Counted from the first letter of the stretch, positions 1 through 9,625 are shown. The stretch: DNA of 64,000 bases from Algoriphagus limi (GCF_024919275.1 NZ_JANWGH010000002.1:803609-867608); one strand, 5' to 3'. The notes: generated by a model from the sequence alone, not told the origin. Numbers and translations are program-made.

Positions 1-978
1 TAATAAAAGCTCAGGGTTTCTTTCGTCTTGAAAAAGGCCTTCTGAAAAATAGTTTTCGGCTTGTTTATGAAGCTCTTCCCTATTGAAGACTGTTCCTAAA
101 TAAAGCCAAGACTCAGGGTCTTGGGGGTTGAGTTCTACAGCCTTTTCTAAATCTTGTTTTGCCTCATCCAGTTTTCCTTGATTTAGAAAAAAGTAGCCTC
201 GTTTTTTCCATACTTGCGGATCTTCAGGTTTGTTTTTAATTGCTAAATCATAGGGTTCTTGCAGCTCTGTAATATCCTTTCCCTGAATCAAAGCCAATCT
301 TTCCTTAGCTATAAAATGCTCTGGACTAATTTCTAATGCATGGATTAAGGCCTTTTCGGCTTCTTCGTTTTTATTTAATTTCCAAAGGGCAAACCCCTTT
401 TCAGCAAAATAGTCAGCTTCAGCTTTGCCTTTTATAGCCTGGTTGAAATAATTGAGGGCTTCCTCATACTGTTTCATCCCCATATAGCAGAGGCCTAAAT
501 GATAGAAGACAGGGGTCAGATTTTCGGATTGCTCAGTAAAAATCCCTGAAACTCCACCTTCAGTAGCGTTTTTCCTGTAAATGATCTGGGTTGTTTCTCC
601 TTTGGGAAGACGGAGAAAGGTCTTGAAATCTTCAGCGGCCTCTCCAAAACGTTCCATTTTCAAGAGCAATCTTCCCCTACTAAAAAAGAATGAAGCTATT
701 TCAGGATTGTGAAAAATTGCTTGGTTATAGTACTCTAAGGCAAACGGCTCATTTTCCCCTGGAAACTTTTCATAAATCTGACCTTGGTACCAATAAGCAG
801 TGGCATCCGTTGGATGATCTTTGATCCATTGATCAATTAGGAAGAATGCCTGCTCATAATCTTCGCTTTCATAGGCCTCCAATGCCTTTTCAAAATCATT
901 CTTGTCAGAAGTGATTTGAGCTGATGCAAAGGGAATAGGAATTCCAACTAATAAAACTAAAAGGCAAAGGATGCGCAT
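1..978 (-). CDS. Secreted TPR-repeat protein (C-terminus outside window)
   Basis: The reading frame starts with an ATG at 978 and runs off the window edge after 326 codons, so the C-terminus is missing. It opens with a clear Sec signal peptide (MRILCLLVLLVGIPIPFASA, then Q). The rest is a chain of about 34-residue helical repeats with the TPR pattern, such as W.K.GY....G....A..D...A..L.P in the last third and A.EYY.QAI..NP near residue 75. TPR arrays act as protein-binding scaffolds; this one should work in the periplasm or on the envelope. A specific partner cannot be named. It is divergent from the coiled-coil membrane protein that starts at 1135. Confidence 0.85.
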   Translation of the reverse strand, partial: MRILCLLVLLVGIPIPFASAQITSDKNDFEKALEAYESEDYEQAFFLIDQWIKDHPTDATAYWYQGQIYEKFPGENEPFALEYYNQAIFHNPEIASFFFSRGRLLLKMERFGEAAEDFKTFLRLPKGETTQIIYRKNATEGGVSGIFTEQSENLTPVFYHLGLCYMGMKQYEEALNYFNQAIKGKAEADYFAEKGFALWKLNKNEEAEKALIHALEISPEHFIAKERLALIQGKDITELQEPYDLAIKNKPEDPQVWKKRGYFFLNQGKLDEAKQDLEKAVELNPQDPESWLYLGTVFNREELHKQAENYFSEGLFQDERNPELLL

Positions 979-1134
979 TGATTTGAATAAAGCTTGAATT
1001 TATATAAAAACTGTCAAAGGCTCTTGGATGAGATTGGCCAAGAGTTTGGATAAAATCCTTAAAAAATCGGGTTAAATTTGCCCTTAGGCATATTTATTGA
1101 ATGCTGCAGTCCAACCCCAAAAACTAACTTAATC

Positions 1135-1728
1135 ATGAGAAGTCTTAAAGGTAGTCTGCTAGTCTGCTTTTTCTTGTTGACAGGCACCCTTTTCGCACAG
1201 GAATCCTCTGAGCAGGGATCGCTTCAGTCTGGCACCATCGATTCCCAATTTGAATACTTATATCGCGTTTCCAATAATTATCAGGAATATAAGGTAGTTC
1301 GTAGAAGCTATTTGGATCAATTGAAATCCAATATCTTGGACTCCATCCAAACCATGCGTGGCGAAGTCTTGGAGATGAAGCAGGAAGTTCAGAGTAGACA
1401 AGACTCCATCCGATCGATTCAACAGGTTTTGGCTCAAACAGAAGAAGAAAAGCAGGAAGCTATCGCGGCCAAGGACAATTTTTCCTTTTTGGGAATTGGG
1501 ATTCACAAAGCTGTTTACTCCACGTTTATGTGGGTTTTAGTCGCTGCATTAGCTGTTGCTCTTGCGTTTTTCTCCTTCAAATATTTCCGAAGCTTCTCCA
1601 AAATCAAGCGTGCTGAAAAAGATTTGACGGATTTGCAGGAAGAGTTTGAGCAGCATCGCAAAAACACCTTGGAACGAGAGCGAAAGCTAAAGAGAGAGCT
1701 CATAGATGCTCAAATGGGCAAGTCATAA
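1135..1728 (+). CDS. Coiled-coil protein with signal peptide and one membrane segment
   Basis: I chose the ATG at 1135, which gives 197 residues, because it begins a good signal peptide (MRSLKGSLLVCFFLLTGTLFAQ); the frame is open farther upstream but without a better start. Residues about 65-112 are Gln/Glu/Lys-rich and heptad-like. A membrane segment follows at about 127-149, then a second charged coiled coil to the end (about 155-192). Small proteins of this layout are common in Cytophagales and carry no proven function. It lies 12 bp upstream of the flavin oxidase gene on the same strand, so the two may be cotranscribed. Confidence 0.75.
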   Translation: MRSLKGSLLVCFFLLTGTLFAQESSEQGSLQSGTIDSQFEYLYRVSNNYQEYKVVRRSYLDQLKSNILDSIQTMRGEVLEMKQEVQSRQDSIRSIQQVLAQTEEEKQEAIAAKDNFSFLGIGIHKAVYSTFMWVLVAALAVALAFFSFKYFRSFSKIKRAEKDLTDLQEEFEQHRKNTLERERKLKRELIDAQMGKS

Positions 1729-1740
1729 GAATTAGAAGTC

Positions 1741-2856
1741 ATGCTCGAAGTAGACTATGCGGTTGTAGGACTTGGTGCTGTAGGCTCTGCAGCACTTTAT
1801 TTTTTGTCCCAAAAAGGGGAGAGTGTTCTCGGCATAGATCGATTTGATCCGCCTCATTCTATGGGTTCATCTCATGGAGAAACTCGTATCACTCGATTGG
1901 CAGTAGGAGAAGGACAGGAATATGTTCAATTGGCCAAGCGTTCTCAACAAATTTGGAGAGAATTGGAAGAACTTACCAAAGAGGATCTTTTTCGACAGGT
2001 AGGTGGGATTTTAATCGAATCCGGTGAGCAGCCTTGGGTCAAATACGGAGGTTCAAGTTTTTTTGATAAGACTTGTGATTACGCCAATTCAGAATCAGTT
2101 CCGCATGAAATTCTGAACCAAAAGGAGCTTAAGGAAAAATTCCCTGCTTTTGAAACCGGTTCCAAGGGAAGAGCATACTATGAACCTTCCGCCGGCTATG
2201 TTTTTCCAGAAAAAATTATCAGAACTCAGCTGGATTTGGCTGCCAAAAATGGAGCTAAGATTCGCGTTCATCAACCTGTTCAGGCTATTCGACAGCGGGA
2301 AGGCTGGGTAGAAATCCAACTTCGAGAAGAAACCATCCGGGCCAAAAAAGTCCTGATTTCGGTAGGAGGATGGGTGAAGGATTTTCTAGGAGAAAATGAA
2401 AAGCCAAAATTTAAAATTTGCCGTCAGGTTCTGCATTGGGTGAAACTTAAAAAGGGAAGTCCTATGGAATCTGTCAAGCCCGTATTTATGTGGGGATATG
2501 GGGCAGAGCCTACAGACTTTTTATATGGATTTCCAAGCTTGGATGGTAAGACAGTTAAGCTTGCTACCGAGCAGTTTGAGGAAATTCCTCATCCGAGCTT
2601 TTTGGATAGGACAGTCAACAAGGAGGAACAAGATCTGTTTTTGAAAGATAAAATTGAAGGAAAGTTCCACGGGCTGCTTCCAGAAATAGAACGGAGCGAG
2701 GTTTGTTTTTACACAGTTACTGAAGATGCCAAGTTTGTAATAAAAACGCACCCCGAAATGGAACGTGTTTTATTAGTTTCTGCCTGTTCAGGACATGGTT
2801 TCAAACATGCAAGTGCACTAGGCGAGCAACTGGCATCAGAGTTAATGGTGGATTGA
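1741..2856 (+). CDS. FAD-dependent amine oxidase, sarcosine / N-methyltryptophan oxidase family
   Basis: This 371-residue flavoprotein belongs to the DAO superfamily. It has an N-terminal Rossmann GxGxxG (VVGLGAVGSA, residues 8-17) and the monomeric sarcosine oxidase hallmark SSHGETRITR near residue 43, followed by the family pattern GEG.EYV.LA.RSQ. The C-terminal SGHGFKHAS is the second flavin-contact motif. Cys322, in EVCFYT, sits where family members carry the cysteine covalently joined to FAD. Such enzymes oxidise N-methylated amino acids with oxygen, giving formaldehyde and hydrogen peroxide. The exact substrate cannot be read; N-methyltryptophan, sarcosine or a related amine are all possible. 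Confidence 0.88.
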   Translation: MLEVDYAVVGLGAVGSAALYFLSQKGESVLGIDRFDPPHSMGSSHGETRITRLAVGEGQEYVQLAKRSQQIWRELEELTKEDLFRQVGGILIESGEQPWVKYGGSSFFDKTCDYANSESVPHEILNQKELKEKFPAFETGSKGRAYYEPSAGYVFPEKIIRTQLDLAAKNGAKIRVHQPVQAIRQREGWVEIQLREETIRAKKVLISVGGWVKDFLGENEKPKFKICRQVLHWVKLKKGSPMESVKPVFMWGYGAEPTDFLYGFPSLDGKTVKLATEQFEEIPHPSFLDRTVNKEEQDLFLKDKIEGKFHGLLPEIERSEVCFYTVTEDAKFVIKTHPEMERVLLVSACSGHGFKHASALGEQLASELMVD

Positions 2857-2937
2857 TTGTAAGCTTATCCTCTTTCTTCGAATAATCCCAATTTTAAATT
2901 TAAAAGGCTATTTTTGCGGCTAGATTAATCCAAAGTA

Positions 2938-4728
2938 ATGGCAAAGAAACGAGGAGGCGCACTGGAAGAGCACGAAAAACGAAAGTTGAATAAAAAGAAC
3001 TTCCAAAAGCTGAGTGGGATATTCCACTTTATGCTTCCTTACAAGGGTTACTTTTTTCTGGGTTTGGTCTTTTTGCTTTTTTCATCCCTGACCCTTCTGA
3101 CCTTTCCTTATGTTGCAGGTAAGTTAATTGACACCGCTCAAGGTTCAGAATGGATCGTCAATGATATCAATTCCATCGCCTTGATTTTAATAGGCATTTT
3201 GGCAGTTCAGAGTATCTTCTCCTTTTTCAGGGTTTGGCTTTTTGCCCAGGTTTCTGAGCGATCTATGCGGGATATCCGGACAGCTCTTTACGATCGAATG
3301 CTGCATCTTCCAATGGCCTTTTTTGATAAGCGTCGAACAGGAGAGCTTATTTCAAGAATCACTTCGGATGTGAGCTTGCTTCAGGATGCTTTTTCAGTGA
3401 CTTTGGCTGAGTTATTCCGTCAGGTAGTTACCCTGTTGGCGGGAATAGGGTTTTTGGTTTTTACGACTCCAAAGTTGACGCTTTTTATGCTGGGGACCTT
3501 TCCGGTTTTGGTTCTCTTGGCCATGGTTTTCGGTCGATTTATTCGTCAGCTCAGTAAGAAAACTCAAGATGAACTAGCCAATGCCAATGTCATCGTAGAG
3601 GAGACTTTGCAGTCTATTACGACAGTGAAGTCTTTTGTTGGCGAAAAGTATGAATCGTCTCGGTATTCCAGTGGATTGGGGAATGTGGTGAAGGTAGCCC
3701 TTCGAACAGCAAAATTCCGCGGAGCATTTATTTCCTTTATCATTTTTGCTCTTTTTGGAGGAATTGTAGCGGTCATGTGGTATGGCGCCAGCTTAGTTTC
3801 CTCAGGAGAGATGAGCGTTGGAGAATTGGTTTCCTTTGTCCTTTACACCACCTTCATTGGTGGGTCCATAGCGGGTTTGGGGGACATTTACAGCCAAATT
3901 CAAAAAGCCATAGGTAGTTCTGAGCGGGTTCTGGAGATTTTGGATGAAAAAGAGGAAAAATCCAGCGGAAGTACAATTTCGGAAGGATTGGGAGCTATAG
4001 TTTTTTCTCAGGTGAGTTTTCATTACCCTACTCGACCTGAAGTGGAGGTCCTAAAATCTCTTTCCTTGCAAATCAAACCTGGAGAAAAAGTGGCGCTTGT
4101 TGGGCATTCTGGAGCCGGAAAGTCCACCATTATCCAGTTGCTTCTCCGATTCTATGATATTGAAAAGGGTGAAATTCTTGTGAATGGCTTGTCGCTTTCG
4201 GATTGGGACCTTGAAGAGTTACGAAAGCACATCGGTATAGTACCTCAGGAGGTTTTATTGTTTGGTGGAAGTATCCGTGAGAATATTGCTTACGCGAAAC
4301 CAAATGCCACTGAAAAAGAAATCATTGAAGCCGCTCAAAAAGCAAATGCTTGGCAGTTTATTTCTCAATTCCCGGAAGGTTTGGATACTTTGGTTGGGGA
4401 GCGTGGAGTGAAGCTTTCCGGAGGTCAGCGACAGCGTGTAGCCATTGCCCGCGCAATTTTAAAAGATCCAAGTTTGTTAGTCTTGGATGAAGCGACTTCT
4501 TCTTTGGATGCCGAGTCAGAAGCTTTGGTTCAGGAGGCTTTGGATGAGTTGATGAAAGGAAGGACCACTATTATTATTGCCCATCGATTGGCAACAATCC
4601 GAAAGGTAGATCGAATCTATGTGCTTAGCGACGGAAAGATTGTAGAGGAGGGAAACCATTATGAATTGGCGGATAAAGAAGATGGATTTTACTCCAATTT
4701 GGTTCGTCTTCAATTTGCCGATCATTAA
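2938..4728 (+). CDS. ABC exporter, fused permease and ATPase (MsbA/LmrA type)
   Basis: A 596-residue half-transporter. The N-terminal membrane domain (about residues 30-325) has six predicted helices and the intracellular-loop motif FFDKRRTGELISRITSD. The nucleotide-binding domain has Walker A (GHSGAGKST, about 388-396), a Q-loop in IVPQEV, the signature LSGGQRQR (about 493), Walker B (LLVLDEATSSLD, about 513) and the switch His in IIIAHRL. It should act as a homodimer in the inner membrane and export a lipid or hydrophobic compound. MsbA-like lipid A core export is possible, but this family is broad and Bacteroidota often have several copies. Confidence 0.9.
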   Translation: MAKKRGGALEEHEKRKLNKKNFQKLSGIFHFMLPYKGYFFLGLVFLLFSSLTLLTFPYVAGKLIDTAQGSEWIVNDINSIALILIGILAVQSIFSFFRVWLFAQVSERSMRDIRTALYDRMLHLPMAFFDKRRTGELISRITSDVSLLQDAFSVTLAELFRQVVTLLAGIGFLVFTTPKLTLFMLGTFPVLVLLAMVFGRFIRQLSKKTQDELANANVIVEETLQSITTVKSFVGEKYESSRYSSGLGNVVKVALRTAKFRGAFISFIIFALFGGIVAVMWYGASLVSSGEMSVGELVSFVLYTTFIGGSIAGLGDIYSQIQKAIGSSERVLEILDEKEEKSSGSTISEGLGAIVFSQVSFHYPTRPEVEVLKSLSLQIKPGEKVALVGHSGAGKSTIIQLLLRFYDIEKGEILVNGLSLSDWDLEELRKHIGIVPQEVLLFGGSIRENIAYAKPNATEKEIIEAAQKANAWQFISQFPEGLDTLVGERGVKLSGGQRQRVAIARAILKDPSLLVLDEATSSLDAESEALVQEALDELMKGRTTIIIAHRLATIRKVDRIYVLSDGKIVEEGNHYELADKEDGFYSNLVRLQFADH

Positions 4729-4811
4729 ATCAAATCAACCATTATTTTTTTCAATAAATAATTTTCAACAAAGTGGTTGATCCTTCTGTTTCTGTTAAAA
4801 ATTTCTGAAAA

Positions 4812-5600
4812 ATGGACCATTTATTAGATGCTCTAATTTCTTCCGTAAGGAAGGAAAGGGAGGAGTTATTGAATCATCCACTTTACAATAATCTACAAAG
4901 CCTGGAGGATTTTCGGATCTTCATGGAATATCATGTTTTTGCTGTTTGGGATTTTATGAGCTTACTAAAAGCTCTGCAGCATCGGCTGACTGGGATGTCA
5001 TTGCCTTGGTTACCTGCATCTGACCCAATGGCCGCCAGATTGATCAACGATATCGTCTTAGCTGAGGAAAGTGATGAAGATGGTTTGGGAGGTTATTGCA
5101 GTCATTTTGAACTATACCTTCGAGCGATGCAAGAAGCAGGAGCGTCCCTAGAGCCAATTAACCGACTGACCAAGATGCTCGCATCTGGATATAGTTTGGA
5201 GGAGTCCATGAACCAATGTAATCTGCCAGATTTTGTGCGGAAATTTCTTCGGGTAAATTACCAAACCGCCCTATTCGGCGAAGCTCATGAAATCGCATCA
5301 TCCTTTACTTTGGGTAGAGAGGATTTGATTCCTGATTTGTTTAGAAAACTTGTTGACGAGCTAGTAAAAGATCAACCTGAAGAGCTAAAGACTTTGGCTT
5401 ATTATTTTGATCGCCACATTCATTTGGATGAAGAGGAGCATGGGCCATTAGCTTGGAGAATGGTGGGAATGCTATTGGAAACAGAGACTCATTTAGAAGA
5501 AGCAATCGTGGCAGCAAGAGAAGCTTTAGCAGCTCGAAAAATCCTTTGGGATGGAATCAATCGTGAGATTTTAACCCAAAAGACGGCTTTTGCTAATTAA
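4812..5600 (+). CDS. DUF3050 family protein, heme-oxygenase-like helical fold
   Basis: A 262-residue soluble, mostly helical protein that I recognise as DUF3050. It has conserved acidic and histidine motifs: YHVFAVWDF near residue 40, AEESDED near 91, HFELYLRAM near 101 and DRHIHLDEEEHG near 198. This spacing of Glu/His pairs on helices resembles the heme-oxygenase-like and di-metal oxidase fold, so a metal-dependent oxygenase role is plausible but inferred. There is no signal peptide. Its stop codon overlaps the convergent methyltransferase gene by four bases. Nothing nearby clearly shares a pathway with it. Confidence 0.75.
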   Translation: MDHLLDALISSVRKEREELLNHPLYNNLQSLEDFRIFMEYHVFAVWDFMSLLKALQHRLTGMSLPWLPASDPMAARLINDIVLAEESDEDGLGGYCSHFELYLRAMQEAGASLEPINRLTKMLASGYSLEESMNQCNLPDFVRKFLRVNYQTALFGEAHEIASSFTLGREDLIPDLFRKLVDELVKDQPEELKTLAYYFDRHIHLDEEEHGPLAWRMVGMLLETETHLEEAIVAAREALAARKILWDGINREILTQKTAFAN

Positions 5601-6271
5601 TCGAGATTGTGGAGGGTGATGGATTTCGTCATCCCTCCAAATTTTTCTTGATAGACCTTTCCTTGAGGAAATAACTCCTTCATTTCTTTTTCATCCAAAA
5701 GCCTGATTTCGTCAATATATTGCTTTGCTGCTTTCAAATCCCACTTTTGAAATCGGCTTAAGGGCGTTTTTGTCAAGGTTTGGAGGAGTAGATTTTTAGG
5801 CCAATACTGCGCGAAGGGAAGGGCATAATGCGCTTCAATCGGAAAATAGCGATTGGGAGTTTGGACGTAATATTTTTTCCCCACCCGTTGGATTTCTTGC
5901 GCCATTTTCTGTTGATTTTCCCAAGTATAAAGGTGCTCTATCACCGAATTGGAAAATACCAGATCGAATTCACCTTTACCAAATTCGGGCATAGCAGTAG
6001 CGTCTCCTTTTGCTCCTTTTATGTTTGGAAGCTCGCTTTTTTCTAAATGAAGATTCAGTAAAGTAATCTCAATCGTAGGATATTCTATCAATTTGCTTGA
6101 TTCCCAGAAATAGGCCGTTCCTCCTACATCCAAGATTCGGACAGGTTTTCCCGGATCGAAGTTTTTGAAAAAAAGAGACTCAAAGTAGGCCAGTCTTTTT
6201 TTACGAAAACTTGCACCCAAAGAGTCTGGGTCGTCAGAGGAAGCGAAAATTTTTGAGAGAAAACTCGTCAT
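5597..6271 (-). CDS. Class I SAM-dependent methyltransferase
   Basis: The frame can begin at a TTG at 6307, but the ATG at 6271 gives a normal start and 224 residues. The SAM-binding motif I is RILDVGGTAYFWE (about residue 46). The acidic end of beta-4 appears as FDLVFSNSVIEHL, typical of Methyltransf_11 proteins. The C-terminus ends in the short pattern FGGMTKSIT. With the sugar transferase and second methyltransferase next to it, it probably methylates a surface polysaccharide or its precursor. It is convergent with the DUF3050 gene and divergent from the sugar transferase gene. The substrate is unknown. Confidence 0.8.
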   Translation of the reverse strand: MTSFLSKIFASSDDPDSLGASFRKKRLAYFESLFFKNFDPGKPVRILDVGGTAYFWESSKLIEYPTIEITLLNLHLEKSELPNIKGAKGDATAMPEFGKGEFDLVFSNSVIEHLYTWENQQKMAQEIQRVGKKYYVQTPNRYFPIEAHYALPFAQYWPKNLLLQTLTKTPLSRFQKWDLKAAKQYIDEIRLLDEKEMKELFPQGKVYQEKFGGMTKSITLHNLD

Positions 6272-6422
6272 TGCCAAAAATAACAGTGATTCAGAATTTA
6301 GTGTCAAAAGTAAGCATGCTTGACGATTCTTTTCTTAATTTTGGATTTGAAATCGAGATAAGCCTTTGAATGAGTAGCTTAGCCTGATTTTTGTAACGGA
6401 CAGATTGTTTGATCGGATTTTT

Positions 6423-7793
6423 ATGAAGCGCAGATTTGATAAATATTTTCCTTGGCTATTTACAGTCAGTGACATTCTTGCTTCATGGGTAGCATTGTTG
6501 TTTTGCAACCTGCTACTTCAGGAATTTGGAATTTTTTCCGGAGTTGGAGTTGAGGCGCTTTTGCCCCTTTCTATCCTTTGGATTTTTATTGTATTGCTTC
6601 GGAAAGACTATAAAATCGGTCGAACTGATGAATATAGCCAAACACTCAAACATCTTTTAGGGACTGTTCTTTGGTTTGTAGGAGCCACAGCTGTCTTGTG
6701 GATCCCATTTAATACTCCAAATCTTCAGGTATTTCCGGTTCTAGCCTTGGGTTTGGGAATGCTGGTTTTGATGGGTAGTTACCGAGTGGGAGTGCATATG
6801 ATGCTCCGCTCTTATCGTTCCAAAGGGAATAATTACCGAAACGCAGTAATCGTAGGAAAAGGAGGGACTAGTCCCAAACTGGCTGATGTATTTCGAATCC
6901 GAAAGGATTTTGGAATCAATTTTCTAGGATACTTTGATAACCTCTCTGATTGCAAACAAACCCGAGGTGATATCCATGATTTTTTTGAGCAAGCACCAAA
7001 CTTGGACTTGGATCTCATTTACATTCATGAGCAGCTTGAGCCGGGATTAGTTCGGAAAGTGATTGATTTTGCGGATGAGAATTACATCAAAGTCAAAATG
7101 ATCCCTGGTGGATCTTTGCAGTTGGAGAAGAATCTTTCCTTCTCCCGCTACGGTGATTTCTTTGTAATCAATGTCAATGAGATTCCACTGGACAATGCTT
7201 TCAACAGCTTTGCTAAGCGAGCTTTTGACGTGGTTTTTGCCAGTTTGGTAATAGTATTTATTCTTTCTTGGTTGATTCCGTTGGTAGGTTTGCTAATTAA
7301 GATTGAATCAAGAGGACCTGTCTTTTTTATCCAAAAACGAAACGGGGTAAACAATCGAGTCTTCAATTGTCTGAAGTTTAGATCCATGACCCCGAATGAT
7401 TATGCGGATACTGTACAGGCCGTCAAAGGCGATCCTCGGGTTACGCGCATTGGCTCTTTCCTTCGCACCACCTCTTTGGATGAAATGCCTCAGTTCATCA
7501 ATGTACTCCTGGGGGATATGTCTATTGTGGGGCCACGACCGCATACCATTCCAATGAATCAGACTTTTAAGAAGCAAATCGATCGCTATAATTCACGGCA
7601 CAAAATCCGTCCGGGGATTACCGGTTTGGCTCAGGTTAGAGGGTATCGAGGAGAAATTGAAAATCCACATCAAATTCGCTCACGCGTTCGTTTGGATTAT
7701 TTTTATATCAATAATTGGTCTTTCTTGTTGGATATGGGCATTATGGTCAAGACGGTTCATGAGTTGCTCTTCAACCGTGAAAATGCCTATTAA
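6423..7793 (+). CDS. Polyprenyl-phosphate sugar-1-phosphate transferase (WcaJ/WbaP type), starts exopolysaccharide repeat units
   Basis: I chose the ATG at 6423 (456 residues) over a TTG 18 bases upstream. The N-terminal half has four to five membrane helices and a CoA-binding-like Rossmann segment (NAVIVGKGG, about residue 140). The catalytic Bac_transf domain starts near residue 265 with KRAFDVVFA and a reentrant helix, and continues with GPVFFIQKRNG, FKFRSM, TSLDEMPQFINVLLGDMSIVGPRP and RPGITGLAQVRG. These are the family signatures. The enzyme moves a sugar-1-phosphate from a nucleotide sugar onto undecaprenyl phosphate at the inner membrane. It sits four bases before the next methyltransferase, so they probably share a transcript. 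Confidence 0.93.
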   Translation: MKRRFDKYFPWLFTVSDILASWVALLFCNLLLQEFGIFSGVGVEALLPLSILWIFIVLLRKDYKIGRTDEYSQTLKHLLGTVLWFVGATAVLWIPFNTPNLQVFPVLALGLGMLVLMGSYRVGVHMMLRSYRSKGNNYRNAVIVGKGGTSPKLADVFRIRKDFGINFLGYFDNLSDCKQTRGDIHDFFEQAPNLDLDLIYIHEQLEPGLVRKVIDFADENYIKVKMIPGGSLQLEKNLSFSRYGDFFVINVNEIPLDNAFNSFAKRAFDVVFASLVIVFILSWLIPLVGLLIKIESRGPVFFIQKRNGVNNRVFNCLKFRSMTPNDYADTVQAVKGDPRVTRIGSFLRTTSLDEMPQFINVLLGDMSIVGPRPHTIPMNQTFKKQIDRYNSRHKIRPGITGLAQVRGYRGEIENPHQIRSRVRLDYFYINNWSFLLDMGIMVKTVHELLFNRENAY

Positions 7794-7796
7794 TTC

Positions 7797-8714
7797 ATGA
7801 GTTTCTGTAAATTTTGTGGAGGGAAAAAGCTTCGTGAATTTATTGCTCATGAAAAAATGCTTGGCCTGGGTGAAGCCTTTGTTTACCAAGAGTGTCTTTC
7901 CTGCCATTCCTTACAGATCAAAGAAGTTCCAGAAGATTTAAGTCCCTACTATCCCTCGGAAGGTTATTATTCTTTTTTGCCATTAGTTCAATCGGATTCC
8001 TTTCGGCTTTTCCTTAAAAAGCTTCGCATGCGAATGTTTTTAAAGTGGGGTATATCCTGGAAAAGTCCCTCCTATGGCTATTGGTTAAAGCGAATTTATC
8101 GGAGCTTTGATGATGCAATTGCCGATGTCGGCTGTGGCAATGGGCAATTGCTGTATGAGTTGCATGCGGGAGGATTTAGAAATTTGACTGGAATAGATCC
8201 TTTTTTGAAGGAATCCTCTTTGATAGCACCTGGTCTTAAGCTTATCAAAAGCAAGCTGGAGGAAGTTGACCAAAAGTTTGATGTGATTATGATGCACCAT
8301 TCTTTTGAGCACTTGCACGATCCAGTGGAAGAATTGCAAAAATGCTATGATTCGCTTAAACCTGGGGGAAGGTTATTAATCCGTACGCCGTTGGCGAATT
8401 GCGAGGCTTGGAAAGAGTTTGGGACGAATTGGGTTCAGTTGGATGCACCGCGTCATTTGATCATTCCTAGTTTGGAAGGGTTTGAAGCCTTGGTTTCAAA
8501 AAGTGGGTTTCGCCTGAAGGAGGTTCTTTTTGATTCAACAGGCTTCCAGTTTTGGGGATCAATGCTGTACGAAAGAAGGTTGAATTTGGTGGAGAAAAGT
8601 TATGCTGGACAATTTTCGAAGGAAGAACTAGCTCAATTAAATGAAAAAGCCCTCCGATATAATCAGGAGGGCAAAGGCGATCAGGTCTGTTTCTTTTTGG
8701 AGCGCAAAGATTAG
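7797..8714 (+). CDS. Class I methyltransferase with N-terminal zinc-ribbon-like motif
   Basis: This 305-residue protein begins with a possible metal-binding pair CKFCGG ... CLSCHS within its first 45 residues. The SAM domain follows: IADVGCGNGQLLYELH (about residue 103), then MMHHSFEHLHDP and the LKPGGRLLIRTP motif. The layout matches Methyltransf_23 proteins common in O-antigen and exopolysaccharide loci. It starts three bases after the sugar transferase stop, suggesting an operon and a role in modifying the same glycan. It ends in a four-base convergent overlap with the universal stress protein gene. The methyl acceptor is unknown. Confidence 0.85.
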   Translation: MSFCKFCGGKKLREFIAHEKMLGLGEAFVYQECLSCHSLQIKEVPEDLSPYYPSEGYYSFLPLVQSDSFRLFLKKLRMRMFLKWGISWKSPSYGYWLKRIYRSFDDAIADVGCGNGQLLYELHAGGFRNLTGIDPFLKESSLIAPGLKLIKSKLEEVDQKFDVIMMHHSFEHLHDPVEELQKCYDSLKPGGRLLIRTPLANCEAWKEFGTNWVQLDAPRHLIIPSLEGFEALVSKSGFRLKEVLFDSTGFQFWGSMLYERRLNLVEKSYAGQFSKEELAQLNEKALRYNQEGKGDQVCFFLERKD

Positions 8715-9625
8715 ATTCGAAGCAAGGCTTCAAAGAATCCTAAGGTTTCTCCCTTTTTCTTGAAAATGATCATTGGCAAGGAATTGTTGGCTTCAATCAT
8801 TTTTTCGGCTGTGCTTCCTAGGAGCACAGCGGCTGATTTTGAGCGACCTCTAGAACCCATGATTATCATATCCGCATCTAATTTATGGGCTTCATTCATG
8901 ATGAGATCGCCTGGGTTTTCCCCATCATTGAGGACGAAGTCGCATTTGAGTTCAGGATGATTATGCTGGGACACGAATTTTTCATAATCATGCTCGGCAT
9001 TGTTTTTCATGATTTCTGCAAATTCCTCAAATGATTTCCCGGTTTTAGAATAGCCTGCTGGGACGTGATACATATGAACTGGAATCAGTTCCGCTCCCAA
9101 TTCATCGGCTATTCTTTCTCCAAAGTCATAAATCAAATGGTTGTGATTTGAAAAATCCGTAGGAACCATGATGCGCTTCGGTAGTCCAGGAGGTCTCTTT
9201 TCCTGAAGCAGCATGACAGAGCAAGGAGCTTTTTTAGCTACTCCATTTGCAAGTACTCCATTTCCTATCAAGGTATCTTTGCGGCCCATGATGATCAAGT
9301 CCACATTTTTGATTCGGGCCCATCGAAGAAAGGTTTCCAAAGGATGATCACCTTCTTCTGCAAAAATTTCTATCTCGATATTTTCAGGGAAGTTGTGCTG
9401 CTTGACTTTATCCTCAATCAAGGCTTCGATGGATTCATCACCGGGAGCCAATAAGTCAGGGTATTGACGGAGTACTTCATCAGGGATCGCCAAGTTTTGG
9501 GCTACGTGAACAAAATAGCACTTCTCAACACCTAAAAACTTCAAGAATATTTTGGTTTTCTCGATCAGGATGTCATCCATCTCGGTCAAATCCAATCCAA
9601 TCATAATTTTTGGGAAAAATTTCAT
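8711..9625 (-). CDS. Tandem-domain universal stress protein (UspA family)
   Basis: A 304-residue cytosolic protein with two Usp domains in a row. The first covers about residues 5-150 and ends with IIMGRKDTLIGNGVLANGVAKKAPCSVMLL. The second starts at KRIMVPTDFSNHN and ends with IIMGSRGRSKSAAVLLGSTA. The second copy keeps the ATP-binding pattern G-x2-G-x9-G-S/T (GSRGRS ... GSTAEKM), and the first has a related but altered version. Such proteins respond to starvation, redox and envelope stress through nucleotide binding. It is convergent with the methyltransferase gene and divergent from the 2H phosphoesterase gene. Confidence 0.9.
   Translation of the reverse strand: MKFFPKIMIGLDLTEMDDILIEKTKIFLKFLGVEKCYFVHVAQNLAIPDEVLRQYPDLLAPGDESIEALIEDKVKQHNFPENIEIEIFAEEGDHPLETFLRWARIKNVDLIIMGRKDTLIGNGVLANGVAKKAPCSVMLLQEKRPPGLPKRIMVPTDFSNHNHLIYDFGERIADELGAELIPVHMYHVPAGYSKTGKSFEEFAEIMKNNAEHDYEKFVSQHNHPELKCDFVLNDGENPGDLIMNEAHKLDADMIIMGSRGRSKSAAVLLGSTAEKMIEANNSLPMIIFKKKGETLGFFEALLRI

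Noticed and set aside
4734..4781. Inverted repeat ATCAACCA/TGGTTGAT as a terminator after the ABC exporter gene
   Set aside because: The 8-bp arms are separated by about 32 bases and no T run follows.
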